In this document: piece after piece, positions 18,271 to 27,713 of the stretch
Layout of the letters: every line of letters begins with the position of its first letter
Numbering within the stretch: the stretch's first letter is position 1
DNA from: Alphaproteobacteria bacterium
GTDB taxonomy: Bacteria; Pseudomonadota; Alphaproteobacteria; UBA2966; CAIVPW01
Length of the DNA stretch: 64,000 nucleotides
Direction: 5' to 3'
NCBI GenBank assembly: GCA_947481575.1
Contig: CANKGV010000001.1
Span: forward strand, 247,816 to 311,815
Made by a program: the position numbers and the translations under genes
Notes under the pieces: generated by a model
What the model saw: the letters and a program-made list of their open reading frames with translations, nothing else
Database searches by the model: none
What the model was told of the DNA's origin: nothing

Positions 18271-19620
18271 TCAGGCGGCAGCCTCCCGTGCACCGGCCGC
18301 CACGATGCGGCCGACGAGGCTATTGCCACCTAAGCCGATGATCTCGACCTCGGTGATCGAGCCGATATGCGACTCCGGCGCATCGACGTGGACCGCCTGT
18401 AGGTGGGGCGTGCGGCCGCCGATTTGACCGGGGCGGCGCCCGGGGCGCTCGAACAGCACCGGCACGGTGGTGCCGACGGCACGGCGATCGAAGGCGATGC
18501 GCTGAGCGGTGAGTTCCGCCAACAGTTCTTCCAGCCGCGCGGACGCAACTTCTTCGGCCACCTGGGCCATATCCGCTGCCGGGGTACCGGGGCGCGGCGA
18601 AAACTTAAACGCGAACGCATCGGCGTAGCCGACATCGCGCACCAAACGCAGGGTGTCTTGGAATTCGGCATCGGTCTCGCCGGGGAAGCCGACGATGAAG
18701 TCGCCGGAGATCGCCAGATCCCCGCGCGCATGGCGCAGCATGGCGACGGCGCGGCGATAGTCGTCGGCGGTGTGGCGACGGTTCATCGCCGCCAGGACGC
18801 GATCGGCGCCGGACTGCACCGGCAAGTGCACATAGGGCATTACCTCGGCGACATCGCGGTGGGCCGCCGCCAAATCGCCATCGACATCGCGCGGGTGCGA
18901 CGTGGTGTAGCGCAAGCGGGCGATGCCGGGGATATCCGCCAAGCGCCGCAGCAGGTCGCCGAGCGAGGCGGTGCCGCCCTTCGGCAATTCGCCGTGGTAG
19001 GCGTTGACGTTCTGGCCGAGCAGCGTGAGTTCGCGGGCGCCTTGGGCCGCCAACGTCGTGGCTTCCGCGAGCACATCCGCCACGGGGCGCGAGTATTCGG
19101 CGCCGCGGGTGTAGGGCACGACACAGAACGTGCAGAACTTGTCGCAGCCCTCCTGGATGGTGAGGAACGAGGACAGGCCCGAGGCGCGCACTTGTGGCAG
19201 GACATCGAACTTGGATTCGGCCGGGAATTCGGTATCGACCGACGGCGTACCGCGCTCCACCGCCGCGATCATTTCGCCGATCCGATGGTACGCTTGGGGG
19301 CCAACGACCGCGTCGACGAATGGTGCGCGACGGCGCATCTCTTCGCCTTCGGCCTGGGCGACGCACCCCGCGACGGCGATACGCAGATCGCCGCCGTCAG
19401 CACGGCGCTCGCGTTGCAAAGCATGCAGCCGGCCGAGCTCGGAATACACCTTCTCTGCCGCCTTTTCGCGGATGTGGCAGGTGTTGAGCACGACCAAGTC
19501 CGCAGTCTGCGGCGAGTCGCATAGGCTGTAGCCCTGCAGCGCCAGTACGTCCGCAATCCGCGCGGAGTCGTACACGTTCATCTGGCAGCCGTAGGTCTTC
19601 AGGAACAGTTGTTTCGGCAA
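18271..19620 (-). CDS. miaB: tRNA-2-methylthio-N6-dimethylallyladenosine synthase
   Basis: 449 residues. MiaB is a radical-SAM enzyme that methylthiolates i6A37 in tRNA. The N-terminal UPF0004 domain shows [15 protein letters not shown] and NTCHIREKA with its auxiliary-cluster cysteines. The radical-SAM cluster is [15 protein letters not shown] (Cys-x3-Cys-x2-Cys). A C-terminal TRAM domain ends the protein. It starts the miaB-phoH-ybeY-corC-lnt series. Confidence 0.97.
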   Translation of the reverse strand: MPKQLFLKTYGCQMNVYDSARIADVLALQGYSLCDSPQTADLVVLNTCHIREKAAEKVYSELGRLHALQRERRADGGDLRIAVAGCVAQAEGEEMRRRAPFVDAVVGPQAYHRIGEMIAAVERGTPSVDTEFPAESKFDVLPQVRASGLSSFLTIQEGCDKFCTFCVVPYTRGAEYSRPVADVLAEATTLAAQGARELTLLGQNVNAYHGELPKGGTASLGDLLRRLADIPGIARLRYTTSHPRDVDGDLAAAHRDVAEVMPYVHLPVQSGADRVLAAMNRRHTADDYRRAVAMLRHARGDLAISGDFIVGFPGETDAEFQDTLRLVRDVGYADAFAFKFSPRPGTPAADMAQVAEEVASARLEELLAELTAQRIAFDRRAVGTTVPVLFERPGRRPGQIGGRTPHLQAVHVDAPESHIGSITEVEIIGLGGNSLVGRIVAAGAREAAA

Positions 19621-19715
19621 ATCTCCGCCCGATCAGGCGCCGGTTACGGCCGTGCCCAAGAACCGCCGCGCCACCGCGTCCATAGTGCAAAAGGCTAACA
19701 TTGCACCGGGACGAG

Positions 19716-20546
19716 TCAAGTTCGTGACGGTTCAGCGTCGGCCGCAGCCACCGCGGTCGTGTTGCTATCCATGCGTCCGGTGATGGCGCGGTTGTGGCTG
19801 CTGGTGATCTGCGCCTGGCAATACGCGGTGAGTTCCTTGCGCGACGGAAAGTCGTTCGCGTGCACCGGGGGCAGGAACTGCACCACTACCCGCGAGTGGC
19901 CATTGCCGAACACCGACCACAGGTGGGGCCCGAGCGGCATCTTGCCGTACCAGGTCATGCGGTGCCGCGCGCGGCGGCCGAGGGGGAAGCCATCCAAATG
20001 CGTGTAGGCCACTGCCACCGGCTGGACCCATGCTTGGCGGCCGTTGACGTCCGTCTCCGCCGCGGACAGCAAGGCCGACTTGAACGGCAGAATGGTGTTT
20101 CCATCCGCTGCGGTGCCCTCGGCAAACAACACGATGTTGTCGCCCGCGCGCAGACGTTCGGTGATGCCGTTTAGGCCTTCTCGGGTCTTCTGGCCGCGCT
20201 TGCGCTCGATGAAGATCGAACGCTGCAGCTTGGCCAGAACGCTGATGCCCGGCCACCCGGCGATCTCGCTCTTGGCCACGAACGACACCGGCGCCAGGGT
20301 GCTGAGGACGACGATATCGAGCCACGATGAATGATTGGCGATGAACAGGACCGGACGCTCGGTCACCGGCATGCCGTGCGATTCGACCGCAATGCCGAGT
20401 ACACGGGCAACGCCGCGGTGGAACAGCTGCGGGATCCGGCGCATGGCTTCGGCGCCCGTCACCACCGCCAGCACCTGGAACGGCAGCAGGACGATGGTCC
20501 AAACCAGCAGCACGGCAAGCCGTGCAATGCGCAGTAGCGTCAGCAT
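19716..20546 (-). CDS. plsC: 1-acylglycerol-3-phosphate O-acyltransferase (PlsC-like)
   Basis: 276 residues. The family transfers an acyl chain to lysophosphatidic acid at the inner membrane. Hydrophobic residues 5-30 form a membrane anchor. The HX4D catalytic motif is NHSSWLDIVV and the glycerol-phosphate motif is FAEGT; SIFIERKRGQKTREG is the third family block. The Ala/Asp-rich C-terminus is unconserved. It lies between fur and miaB, as in related alphaproteobacteria. Substrate specificity (lysophosphatidate versus another lysolipid such as lyso-ornithine lipid) cannot be read. Confidence 0.9.
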   Translation of the reverse strand: MLTLLRIARLAVLLVWTIVLLPFQVLAVVTGAEAMRRIPQLFHRGVARVLGIAVESHGMPVTERPVLFIANHSSWLDIVVLSTLAPVSFVAKSEIAGWPGISVLAKLQRSIFIERKRGQKTREGLNGITERLRAGDNIVLFAEGTAADGNTILPFKSALLSAAETDVNGRQAWVQPVAVAYTHLDGFPLGRRARHRMTWYGKMPLGPHLWSVFGNGHSRVVVQFLPPVHANDFPSRKELTAYCQAQITSSHNRAITGRMDSNTTAVAAADAEPSRT

Positions 20547-20578
20547 TGGTTCAGAACCTTGCGCCGTCGGTGCGGACG

Positions 20579-21046
20579 CTAGTCCTTATCCGAGTCGATC
20601 GGGGTGCCAAACAACTCGAGCCGGTGATCCACCAACTTGTAGCCCAGGCGTTTGGCCACCTCGCGCTGCAGGGCTTCGATGCGGTCGTCCTGGAATTCGA
20701 CGACCTTGCCGGTGCGCAGATCGATCAGGTGATCGTGGTGCGATTCCGGCGCCATCTCATAACGCGCACGGCCGTCGCCGAAATCATGGCGCTCCAAGAT
20801 GCCCGCTTCCTCGAACAGACGCACCGTGCGGTACACCGTGGCGATGCTGATGCGCGCATCGACCAGGGCGGTGCGGCGATGCAATTCTTCCACGTCGGGG
20901 TGGCCGCCGGATTCGGACAGCACGCGGGCGATTACGCGCCGTTGCTCGGTGAGGCGGATGCCACGCTCGGCGCACACGTCTTCCAGCTTGCGCCCAGGCG
21001 CGGGCGCCGGGTGGCTGTGCGGCGGGGACTTCGGCCCGGCCTTCAT
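20579..21046 (-). CDS. fur: Ferric uptake regulator family protein
   Basis: 155 residues, with a Pro/His-rich N-terminus (PPHSHPAPAPG). The winged helix reads AERGIRLTEQRRVIARVL and SIATVYRTVRLFEEAGIL. The dimerisation domain has the metal motif ESHHDHLIDLRTGKVVEF. There is no C-x2-C structural zinc site, as in many alphaproteobacterial Fur/Mur proteins. It may respond to iron or manganese. It is a second Fur-family gene in the window, distinct from the Irr-like fragment at the left edge, and could act on the Fur-type box before fbpA (37231). Confidence 0.93.
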   Translation of the reverse strand: MKAGPKSPPHSHPAPAPGRKLEDVCAERGIRLTEQRRVIARVLSESGGHPDVEELHRRTALVDARISIATVYRTVRLFEEAGILERHDFGDGRARYEMAPESHHDHLIDLRTGKVVEFQDDRIEALQREVAKRLGYKLVDHRLELFGTPIDSDKD

Positions 21047-21070
21047 GGCGCGGCTCGGCGCAGAACTCGG

Positions 21071-21490
21071 CTAGCGCTTCTTGGTACGGCGGCGGCGGGT
21101 AGTGCCGAGACCGATCTTCTTCGCCAAGTCGCTGCGCTGCGCCGCGTAGTTCGGCGCGACCATCGGATAGTCGGCAGGCAGACCCCAGCGCTCGCGGTAC
21201 TCATCCGGCGTGAGGTTGTAGCGCGTCTTGAGGTGGCGCTTCAGCATCTTGAGCTTCTTGCCGTCTTCCAAGCACACGATGTAGTCCGGCGTCACCGAAC
21301 GGCGCACCGGCACCGCGGGGGTGGGCTTTTCCTTGGCGGTGGCGCCGCTGCCGACACTGGCGAGCGCCGCATAGACCTGCTGAATCAACTGGGGCAGATC
21401 TTGCACGGCAACCGAGTTGTTGGCGACATGAGAGGCGACGATGTCGGTGGTCAACGCAAGCAGATCGTTGGCTTCGGTCTTCTCAACCAT
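21071..21490 (-). CDS. mucR: MucR/Ros-family transcriptional regulator
   Basis: 139 residues from the ATG at 21490 (MVEKTEANDLLALT...), the usual MucR start; a longer frame to 21553 is unconserved. MucR proteins are small H-NS-like global regulators of exopolysaccharide, motility and virulence in alphaproteobacteria. The finger region reads IVCLEDGKKLKMLKRHLKTR and ends in a very basic tail (RRRRTKKR). Only Cys, Asp and one His of the usual zinc ligands are visible; the second His is replaced in HLKTRY. Zinc-less members are known in Mesorhizobium. The 5' spacer is AT-rich, as expected for MucR autoregulation. Confidence 0.92.
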   Translation of the reverse strand: MVEKTEANDLLALTTDIVASHVANNSVAVQDLPQLIQQVYAALASVGSGATAKEKPTPAVPVRRSVTPDYIVCLEDGKKLKMLKRHLKTRYNLTPDEYRERWGLPADYPMVAPNYAAQRSDLAKKIGLGTTRRRRTKKR

Positions 21491-21608
21491 GTCCGGTACG
21501 CCTCTATCTCGAAGGATTTCCGCGTATATATGGGCTGCGTGACCGCCGGGCAATCAATAAATATGGGGCGGTTACAGTATTTTCCCAATTACCGGAAGTG
21601 ATTGAGAA

Positions 21609-22280
21609 TCAAGGTAATCGTACGTGCGGCGGGCGCACGTACTGGGGGGCGGGGGGCTGAGGCGGGTGAAAGCCGGGCTGAGACGCCGCGTGTTCCGCCA
21701 GCCCAGCAACTATGGCGGCGTCTGGCAGTTCGGTGCCAGGACTTGCCCGAACCTTGTGAGTACCGCGTGCGATACTGGCGAGCAACGGCGCACCGCTGCC
21801 GATAACCACGGAACCAGCCGGGATGCACGCCGCGGCCTCGGTCAGCGTTCCGATGGCGGGCTCCCCCAGCGGGATGGCGCCGGGCGCGAATGCCTGGAAG
21901 TACACCTCGTCGTGGCGCGCATCGAGCGCTACGAACACCGGCTCGCCTGGGCCGGCCGCACCCCCTTGGAGCGCACCAGCCGCGAGCGCGTGCAACGTGC
22001 CGATTCCCAGCGCCGGCACACCGCTGACCAGCGCGAGCCCCCGCACGGCAGCGATTCCGGCCCGCACGCCGGTGAAGGTGCCTGGGCCAACCGTCACAGC
22101 CAGCAGATCAAAGTCGCCGTACGCTAGACTGCATTCGCTGCGGGCTTGTTCGACCAGCGTCATCAGCAGTTCGGCGTGACCGGTACCCGGCACGGCATAG
22201 CGCCGCGCCACCAAGTTGCCGCCGATGCGAATGGCCACCGAGCACGCCGCCAGCGAGGTATCCACCGCCAGCACGTTCAC
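21609..22280 (-). CDS. tsaB: tRNA threonylcarbamoyladenosine biosynthesis protein TsaB
   Basis: 223 residues from the GTG at 22280 (MNVLAVDTSLAACSVA...), with GGAG 9 bases upstream; a longer frame runs into the divergent gene and is unconserved. TsaB pairs with TsaD and TsaE to transfer the threonylcarbamoyl group to A37 of ANN-decoding tRNAs. ASKHA-fold blocks are visible: LAVDTSL, LAVTVGPGTFTGVRAGIAAVRGLA and PVFVALDARHDEVYF. In related genomes rimI usually follows; here mucR does. Confidence 0.94.
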   Translation of the reverse strand: MNVLAVDTSLAACSVAIRIGGNLVARRYAVPGTGHAELLMTLVEQARSECSLAYGDFDLLAVTVGPGTFTGVRAGIAAVRGLALVSGVPALGIGTLHALAAGALQGGAAGPGEPVFVALDARHDEVYFQAFAPGAIPLGEPAIGTLTEAAACIPAGSVVIGSGAPLLASIARGTHKVRASPGTELPDAAIVAGLAEHAASQPGFHPPQPPAPQYVRPPHVRLP

Positions 22281-22322
22281 GGAGCCGCACTCCGGACCTG
22301 CTTCGCCGAAAGGGTTTGCGCC

Positions 22323-23369
22323 ATGGTGCGAATGACTTCGAGCCCGTTGATCGCCGTCACGTTGCTGCTCGCCGCCGCCCTGGCGGGCGTGCCGCAGCGC
22401 GCCGCCGCCCAAGATCTGAACGGCGCCGTCATCGTGCAGTACCACCGCTTCGGTGAGAACGACGTTCCCGCCACCAACATCCGCCTGGAACAGTTCGAAG
22501 AACAACTGGCGGAACTGAAGAAGGGTCAATACACGGTTCTGCCCTTGGCGGAAATCGTCGACGCCCTGCGCACCGGGCGCAAGCTGCCCGACCGCACCGT
22601 GGCCATCACCATCGATGACGCCTACACCTCGTCCTACACGCAGGCGTGGCCGCGGCTCAAAGCAGCGGGCTTTCCGTTCACCATCTTCGTTTCCACCGAC
22701 ATCGTCGATGCCCGCACGCCGCGCTACCTATCGTGGACCCAAATCAAGGAGATGGCCGACGCCGGGGTGACCATCGGCGGTCATGGTGCCGCCCACGGCC
22801 ACATGCCCGACCTGACCCCGGACGCGATCGCGGCCGATCTGGCGCGCTCTGCCCGCAGCTACCAGGAACACTTAGGCAAGGTGCCGACCCTGTTCGCCTA
22901 CCCGTTCGGCGAGATGAGCCTGCCGGCCCGCGAAGCCGTGCAAAAGGCGGGGTACGTTGCGGCGTTCGGCCAGCATTCGGGTGTGGCCGACGCGGGCGGC
23001 GACATGTACTTCCAGCCGCGGTTCGCGTTCGATGAAGCCTACGGCACGATCGACCGCTTCGTACTGGCGGTGAACGCGCTGCCGATGGGCGCCCGCGAGA
23101 TGATGCCGTTGGACCCGGTGCTGCGCGGCACTGCCAACCCGCCGGCGTTCGGATTCACGGTTGCGCCCGGCGTGACGCGCGTCGAGCAAGTGAACTGCTT
23201 CCCCTCCAACGGTGCCGCCGCCAAGGTTGAGCGCTTGGACCGTCGTATCGAGGTGAGATTGGACAAGCCGTATGCCGCCGGCGGTTACCCGCGCATCAAC
23301 TGCACGGTGCCGGCCGGCAACAATCGCTGGCGCTGGTTCGGCTATCAGTTCTACGTGCCGGCCAAGTAG
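22323..23369 (+). CDS. Exported polysaccharide deacetylase
   Basis: 348 residues from the ATG at 22323, with a signal peptide (ending about PQRAAAQ). Residues 35-220 form a NodB/CE4 domain: VQYHRFGEN, the catalytic Asp pair in VAITIDDAYTSSY, the zinc HGAAHGH pattern and LFAYPFGEMS. CE4 enzymes remove N-acetyl groups from chitin, peptidoglycan or exopolysaccharide; the substrate is unknown. The C-terminal region (about 230-348) is unassigned. It starts 42 bp from the divergent tsaB and ends 19 bp from the convergent glucosaminidase gene, a second cell-wall enzyme. Confidence 0.9.
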   Translation: MVRMTSSPLIAVTLLLAAALAGVPQRAAAQDLNGAVIVQYHRFGENDVPATNIRLEQFEEQLAELKKGQYTVLPLAEIVDALRTGRKLPDRTVAITIDDAYTSSYTQAWPRLKAAGFPFTIFVSTDIVDARTPRYLSWTQIKEMADAGVTIGGHGAAHGHMPDLTPDAIAADLARSARSYQEHLGKVPTLFAYPFGEMSLPAREAVQKAGYVAAFGQHSGVADAGGDMYFQPRFAFDEAYGTIDRFVLAVNALPMGAREMMPLDPVLRGTANPPAFGFTVAPGVTRVEQVNCFPSNGAAAKVERLDRRIEVRLDKPYAAGGYPRINCTVPAGNNRWRWFGYQFYVPAK

Positions 23370-23388
23370 CGGACCCCGCGGGAGGTGC

Positions 23389-24393
23389 CTAGTAGCTGCC
23401 CAGGAGGTTCATATCCTGGAGCTGGGCAGCATCGAGGGCCGCGAGTCCGTTGGCAGTGATGATCCCGCGGATCGTCTTCACATAGTCGGCGCGCCGCTCG
23501 GAATAGTGCAGCAGGGTCGCCGCCAACAACGGAGCCTCCAGGTCTCCCATCCGCTCGCGCATGTAGCTGCGGCGGTTGCGAAACGCGGTGTAGGCCTCGT
23601 GCGTATTCAAGTTGCGCATGTATGCCTCGACCGATTCGAACAGTCCACCGTAGGCACGCACTAGGTGAAACTTGCCCTCGGCCCGGTCGGTCGGCACGAG
23701 GCCGATCTGGTCGTTGAACGTCCACTGGCCGAACACCGCATTGCCCTCTTTAACGAACCGCGACGTGCCCCAGCCCGACTCTTCCGCGGCCTGTGCCAGC
23801 GCCAGCGACGGCGGGATCGTGTCGACGCGGCGAAGCAATTCGGCGACGTCGGCGGGATCGGTCAGGTAGACACCGGCCAACCATTCGATGCGGGCATGGT
23901 CGTCCGCGGTCCAGGTTTCCACGGGCGCATCGCGCAGAGCCTGCAAGAAGCTGCGCTGCTGGAGGATTTCTTCATTGGCCTGCAGCACGATCGGCAGCAA
24001 CGCCGTGATGAAGAACAGCTTGCGCGACTCCGGCGAGTCGATGGTCGCCATATCTTCGGGGAGGTTGGCCAGAACGATGCGCGGCACCTGGTCGCCGCCA
24101 TCGCGTACGCCGTCGAGGCGGTAGCCGAGGTCGCTAAACCACCGGTTGACGCCAGCGACGTCCGCGACTTGGCGTTCCACCGCGGTCACGGATGTCGTGG
24201 TGGAGGGTTCGGGTGCCCGCACGGGTACCGTATCCGCCGCGCGCATCTGCGCGGCCGATATCGCGGCTACCGGCATCAGCATCGCGACGCTGAAAGTTCC
24301 GGCGCAAAGCAGAGCCGCAGATACGAAGCGCGCGCGCCCGCGTGCACTTCGTCCAAAACGCTCTCCCGTGGGTTCTTTCCCAGAGACCCGCAC
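23389..24393 (-). CDS. Bax-like glucosaminidase (exported)
   Basis: 334 residues from a GTG start with GGGAGG upstream. The first 55 residues hold a basic stretch and a hydrophobic signal (FVSAALLCAGTFSVAMLMPV). The C-terminal half is a glucosaminidase (GH73-like) domain of the Bax type. The catalytic Glu is expected in LAQAAEESGWGTSRFV, with GNAVFGQWTF, YGGLFESVEAYMRNLNTHEAY and LLHYSERRADYVKTIRGII. It probably cleaves peptidoglycan N-acetylglucosaminyl bonds. Confidence 0.88.
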   Translation of the reverse strand: MRVSGKEPTGERFGRSARGRARFVSAALLCAGTFSVAMLMPVAAISAAQMRAADTVPVRAPEPSTTTSVTAVERQVADVAGVNRWFSDLGYRLDGVRDGGDQVPRIVLANLPEDMATIDSPESRKLFFITALLPIVLQANEEILQQRSFLQALRDAPVETWTADDHARIEWLAGVYLTDPADVAELLRRVDTIPPSLALAQAAEESGWGTSRFVKEGNAVFGQWTFNDQIGLVPTDRAEGKFHLVRAYGGLFESVEAYMRNLNTHEAYTAFRNRRSYMRERMGDLEAPLLAATLLHYSERRADYVKTIRGIITANGLAALDAAQLQDMNLLGSY

Positions 24394-24584
24394 GACCCTC
24401 CCATGGCCCAGACGCTTCGGTCCCTGACGCCCAAGTCAGGGTGCCCTCCGTTACGTTGGGTCGGTGATTGGTAGCCTGACCTAGTGCCCGAGGACACCGA
24501 AACCGTCCGGCGACGAGGAAGTTTGTTGGCACGAGTGACCACATGGCCACACATGCGAACGTTCGTCCTGTGCACAAAAGGACA

Positions 24585-24604
24585 GCCTGTGTGTAAACAC
24601 AGGC
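24585..24604 (-). terminator. Hairpin after the DUF2333 gene
   Basis: GCCTGTGT and ACACAGGC form an 8-bp perfect stem with a 4-base loop, 22 bp beyond the stop codon on the minus strand. A second weaker repeat (GTCCT...AGGAC, around 24563-24582) with an internal TTTT follows in the direction of transcription. Together they probably end the DUF2333 transcript. The rest of the spacer to 24394 shows no gene. Confidence 0.5.
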
Positions 24605-24626
24605 GAACAAGCCCTTGATCGGCCGA

Positions 24627-25667
24627 TTACTTCAACAGGATGTCGGTGATCTCACGCAATTGGGTGCGGGCGCGCAGCACGTAGAACCCTTCGGCCGCGA
24701 GATGGTTCGGTACGAACATTGCGCCCGGCGCTCCATTGATCACGATCCATGGATCGACACGCACCGCTTGCGCCATGCTTTCCAGCAACTGGGCGTAGGC
24801 CACGCCCAGTTCTTTTTCAGTAATGACGTTGGCGAAGTCTTTCTGCAGTTCACGCAGAACCAAGTAATACGCGTAGATCTGTCCCTTGGTGCTGTAGAAC
24901 ACGTCGTCCGAGTACGTATCGAACCAACCGCCGTCGACGCCGATGCGATCGTACAAACTCGCTGACGACGAGCCGATGTCATGGGCGATGCGGTCGAGGG
25001 TCGCGAGCAAGTTGTCGGCGCGGCGCTCAAACACCGCAGTGCCCTGACTGAGGCGCTGGTTGTAGTTGAGCAGCACCGTGCGGGCGCGCGCGTACTGCGC
25101 CTCCGAAGTGGCGGTCGGCGCGAGCGAGGTCGAGAAGTCGAACACCCACTTAGTGCCCGAGTACTGCAACAGCCCCGCGGCCTCCTGAAGGTCGGGATCG
25201 GTGCGACTCGATCCGCGGACGCGCCCGATCTGGTCGGTGAGTTCGAACGTGAACCGCGCCAGGGCCTCGACGATGCCCTGCTGGAAGTTCGGCATGTTGT
25301 CGAGCGCGGAGGCAGGCAGGAAGAACGGATCGTTGGCGACCCAGTGACCATCCACGACCTCGCGCTGGATCAGCGCAGCGGCCACTGCAACGGCACGGCT
25401 ACCGCCGTTCGGGACCACTAGGTTGTTCGCCCCAAACGCAAGGTCGTCGTTGATCCGGCTGATCCACAGCATGCCCAGCGGGTAGTAGAGGATCGCCACG
25501 GCCAGGATGGCCCCGCCAATCAGTCGCCAGTGGTGCTTGCGCGGTACCGGGGCTGCGTCGGCAAACAGCGGGTCGGCTGCCGGTTTGGGCCGGTACGACG
25601 GCAGTCGGATGCGCCGCCAAAAGGGCACGCGCGCTTTGCTGGGATCGTCGTCAGCGGTCTCGGCCAT
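24627..25667 (-). CDS. DUF2333 membrane-anchored protein
   Basis: 346 residues from the ATG at 25667, with GAGGAA 3 bases upstream; the open frame extends to 26039 but that part lies under the divergent phosphorylase gene. One membrane segment near residues 48-70 (WRLIGGAILAVAILYYPLGMLW) follows a basic cytosolic N-terminus, so the rest is probably periplasmic. Features matching DUF2333 are RADNLLATLDRIAHDIGSSS, GGWFDTYSDDVFYSTKGQIY and YYLVLRELQKDF. Function is unknown. Confidence 0.85.
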   Translation of the reverse strand: MAETADDDPSKARVPFWRRIRLPSYRPKPAADPLFADAAPVPRKHHWRLIGGAILAVAILYYPLGMLWISRINDDLAFGANNLVVPNGGSRAVAVAAALIQREVVDGHWVANDPFFLPASALDNMPNFQQGIVEALARFTFELTDQIGRVRGSSRTDPDLQEAAGLLQYSGTKWVFDFSTSLAPTATSEAQYARARTVLLNYNQRLSQGTAVFERRADNLLATLDRIAHDIGSSSASLYDRIGVDGGWFDTYSDDVFYSTKGQIYAYYLVLRELQKDFANVITEKELGVAYAQLLESMAQAVRVDPWIVINGAPGAMFVPNHLAAEGFYVLRARTQLREITDILLK

Positions 25668-25888
25668 GGCTTCCTCATTCGACCGGTCGCCCGGCGGCCC
25701 ACTGTAGATGGGGGGCGCCCCAGGGCGATCAAGCCCGCCGGCAAGTCGCGCCCAATTCTTGGGCATTTGCTTGCGGCCGAATGCCGCAATCGGCAGAGCG
25801 GTGTGGGTGGGTAGCGCACGATTGGTTGAGCCCCTAGTGTTGAAGCCTGTGCGGCAGCGCCGCCGCTCCCTCCTCACCAGTAGTGTGC

Positions 25889-27588
25889 ATGTCCCCCCTC
25901 GATCCATTCCTCGCCAGAACGCACATCGCGTACTTCTCCATGGAGATCGCGCTCCGCCCCGAGATGCACACCTACTCCGGCGGCCTCGGCGTATTGTCGG
26001 GCGACACGGTGCGCTCCAGCGCCGATCTTGAGTTGCCAATGGTGTTCGTCACCCTCGCGTGCCGCGCGGGGTACTTCCTGCAGGAAATCACGCCTGCCGG
26101 CGATCAGGTCGAACGCCGGATTGGTGGCGGCCTGAGCGCTGGTGTACTGCGTTGGATGCGATGGTGGCGGTACGCATTGGCGGACGCCCAGTATGGGTCC
26201 GGCCGTGGCTTTACGTGCACACCAGCTCCACCGGACACAAGATCCCGGTTATCCTGCTCGACACCGACCACGACGCCAACCAGGCCGAAGACCGCGGCAT
26301 CACCAACACCCTTTACGGCGGCGGCAATGAATACCGCCTGCGCCAAGAAGTGGTGCTGGGCATCGGCGGCGTGCGCATTCTGCGCGCGCTGGAATTCCAG
26401 GTGCGTACGTTCCACCTAAACGAAGGCCACGCCGCGCTGCTTACGCTGGAGTTGCTCCACGAGCGCCGCGCCGCCGAAAAGGCGCTGGGCGCCAACGACC
26501 CGGCCCACGTGTACGCCGAGATCCGCAATAGCTGCGCGTTCACCACTCACACGCCGGTCGAAGCGGGCCACGACCGGTTCTCGTACGAAACCGTACATGG
26601 CGAGCTGGGCGATTTCACCGACTACGAGGAGTTGCGCCGGCTCGCCGGCAATGACCGGCTCAACATGACCCAGCTCGCGCTCAACCTGTGCGGCTACGTG
26701 AACGGTGTCGCCCTGCGTCACGCCGAAACCAGCGAAAAGATGTTCCCCGGCTACCGCGTCCGCGCCGTGACCAACGGCGTGCACGTCGAAACCTGGGCCC
26801 ATGCCGCGTTCGCCAAGCTGTATGGTGAGGCGATCCCACACTGGCAGCACGAGCCCATCGTGTTGATGCGCATTCTGCACGTGCCGGACGAAGCGGTCTG
26901 GAACGCCCACCAGACTGCGAAGCGCGACCTATTTACCGAGATTCGCGCGCGCACCGGCGTGGAACTCGATCCCGCCGTGCCGACCCTTGGGTTCGCGCGC
27001 CGCATGACCGGCTACAAGCGGCCGACGCTGTTGTTCAGCGATCTGGAACGGTTGCAGGCGATCGCAGGCAAGACTCCGTTCCAGGTGGTGTTGGCCGGCA
27101 AGGCTCATCCTCACGACACGGACGGCAAGAACAAGATCCGTTGGATTCACGACACGATTCGCCGCCTCGACAAGAACATCCGCTGCGTGTTCCTGCCGGG
27201 CTACGACATGGAAATCGCGAAGTCGATCGTGTCCGGCTGCGATGTCTGGCTGAACACGCCGCAACCGCCGTTGGAGGCCTCCGGCACCAGCGGCATGAAG
27301 GCGGCCCTCAACGGCGCCCTGAACCTCAGCACGCTAGACGGCTGGTGGGTCGAGGCTTGCATCGAAGGCGTCACCGGCTGGGCGATCGGCGGCGACGGCG
27401 GCGACGTGTCGGACGCCACCCATGCGGGAGCGCTATACGACAAGCTCGAGCACGTGGTGCTGCCGCTCTACTACAACCAGCCGGACAAGTGGCGCTGGAT
27501 GATGAAGCAAGCGATCGCCGTAGTGCCGAGCTACTTCAACAGCCAGCGCATGATGCGGCGGTACGCGAGCGAAGCCTACCTGCGCTAA
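25889..27588 (+). pseudogene. glgP: Alpha-glucan phosphorylase, frameshifted
   Basis: A GT35 glucan phosphorylase of the short type (expected about 565 aa), which releases glucose-1-phosphate from glycogen. The N-terminal part ([19 protein letters not shown]..., from ATG 25889) stays open in one frame to QVER. From about 26114 the homology continues in the next frame ([19 protein letters not shown]...) to the stop at 27588. Two bases (26114-26115) stand where three are expected, so one base seems to be missing. The rest is intact: [19 protein letters not shown], and the PLP lysine in EASGTSGMKAALNGALN. It may be a real lesion or a sequencing error. Confidence 0.9.
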
Positions 27589-27596
27589 CACCAAGT

Positions 27597-27629
27597 GGGC
27601 GGCGCACTCTGGCCCCTGAGTCGCCGCCC
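27597..27629 (+). terminator. Terminator hairpin after the glucan phosphorylase
   Basis: GGGCGGCG-C-ACTC pairs with GAGT-CGCCGCCC around an 8-base loop, starting 9 bp after the stop codon. A TTCCCCCC run follows instead of a T tract. It separates glgP from the RsbW-like gene. Confidence 0.6.
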
Positions 27630-27713
27630 TTCCCCCCACCCGCTATAGTTGCTGCACTCGTGCGCGTCCCAAGGGGCCGCACGGGCGGCGGCACGGGCCG
27701 CGCTTGGGGGGTT

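Noticed and set aside
26059..27588. A complete shorter phosphorylase starting at the GTG at 26059
   Set aside because: The first 20 residues of that frame lie over the N-terminal domain in the other frame and are unlike the family; a frameshift explains the data better.
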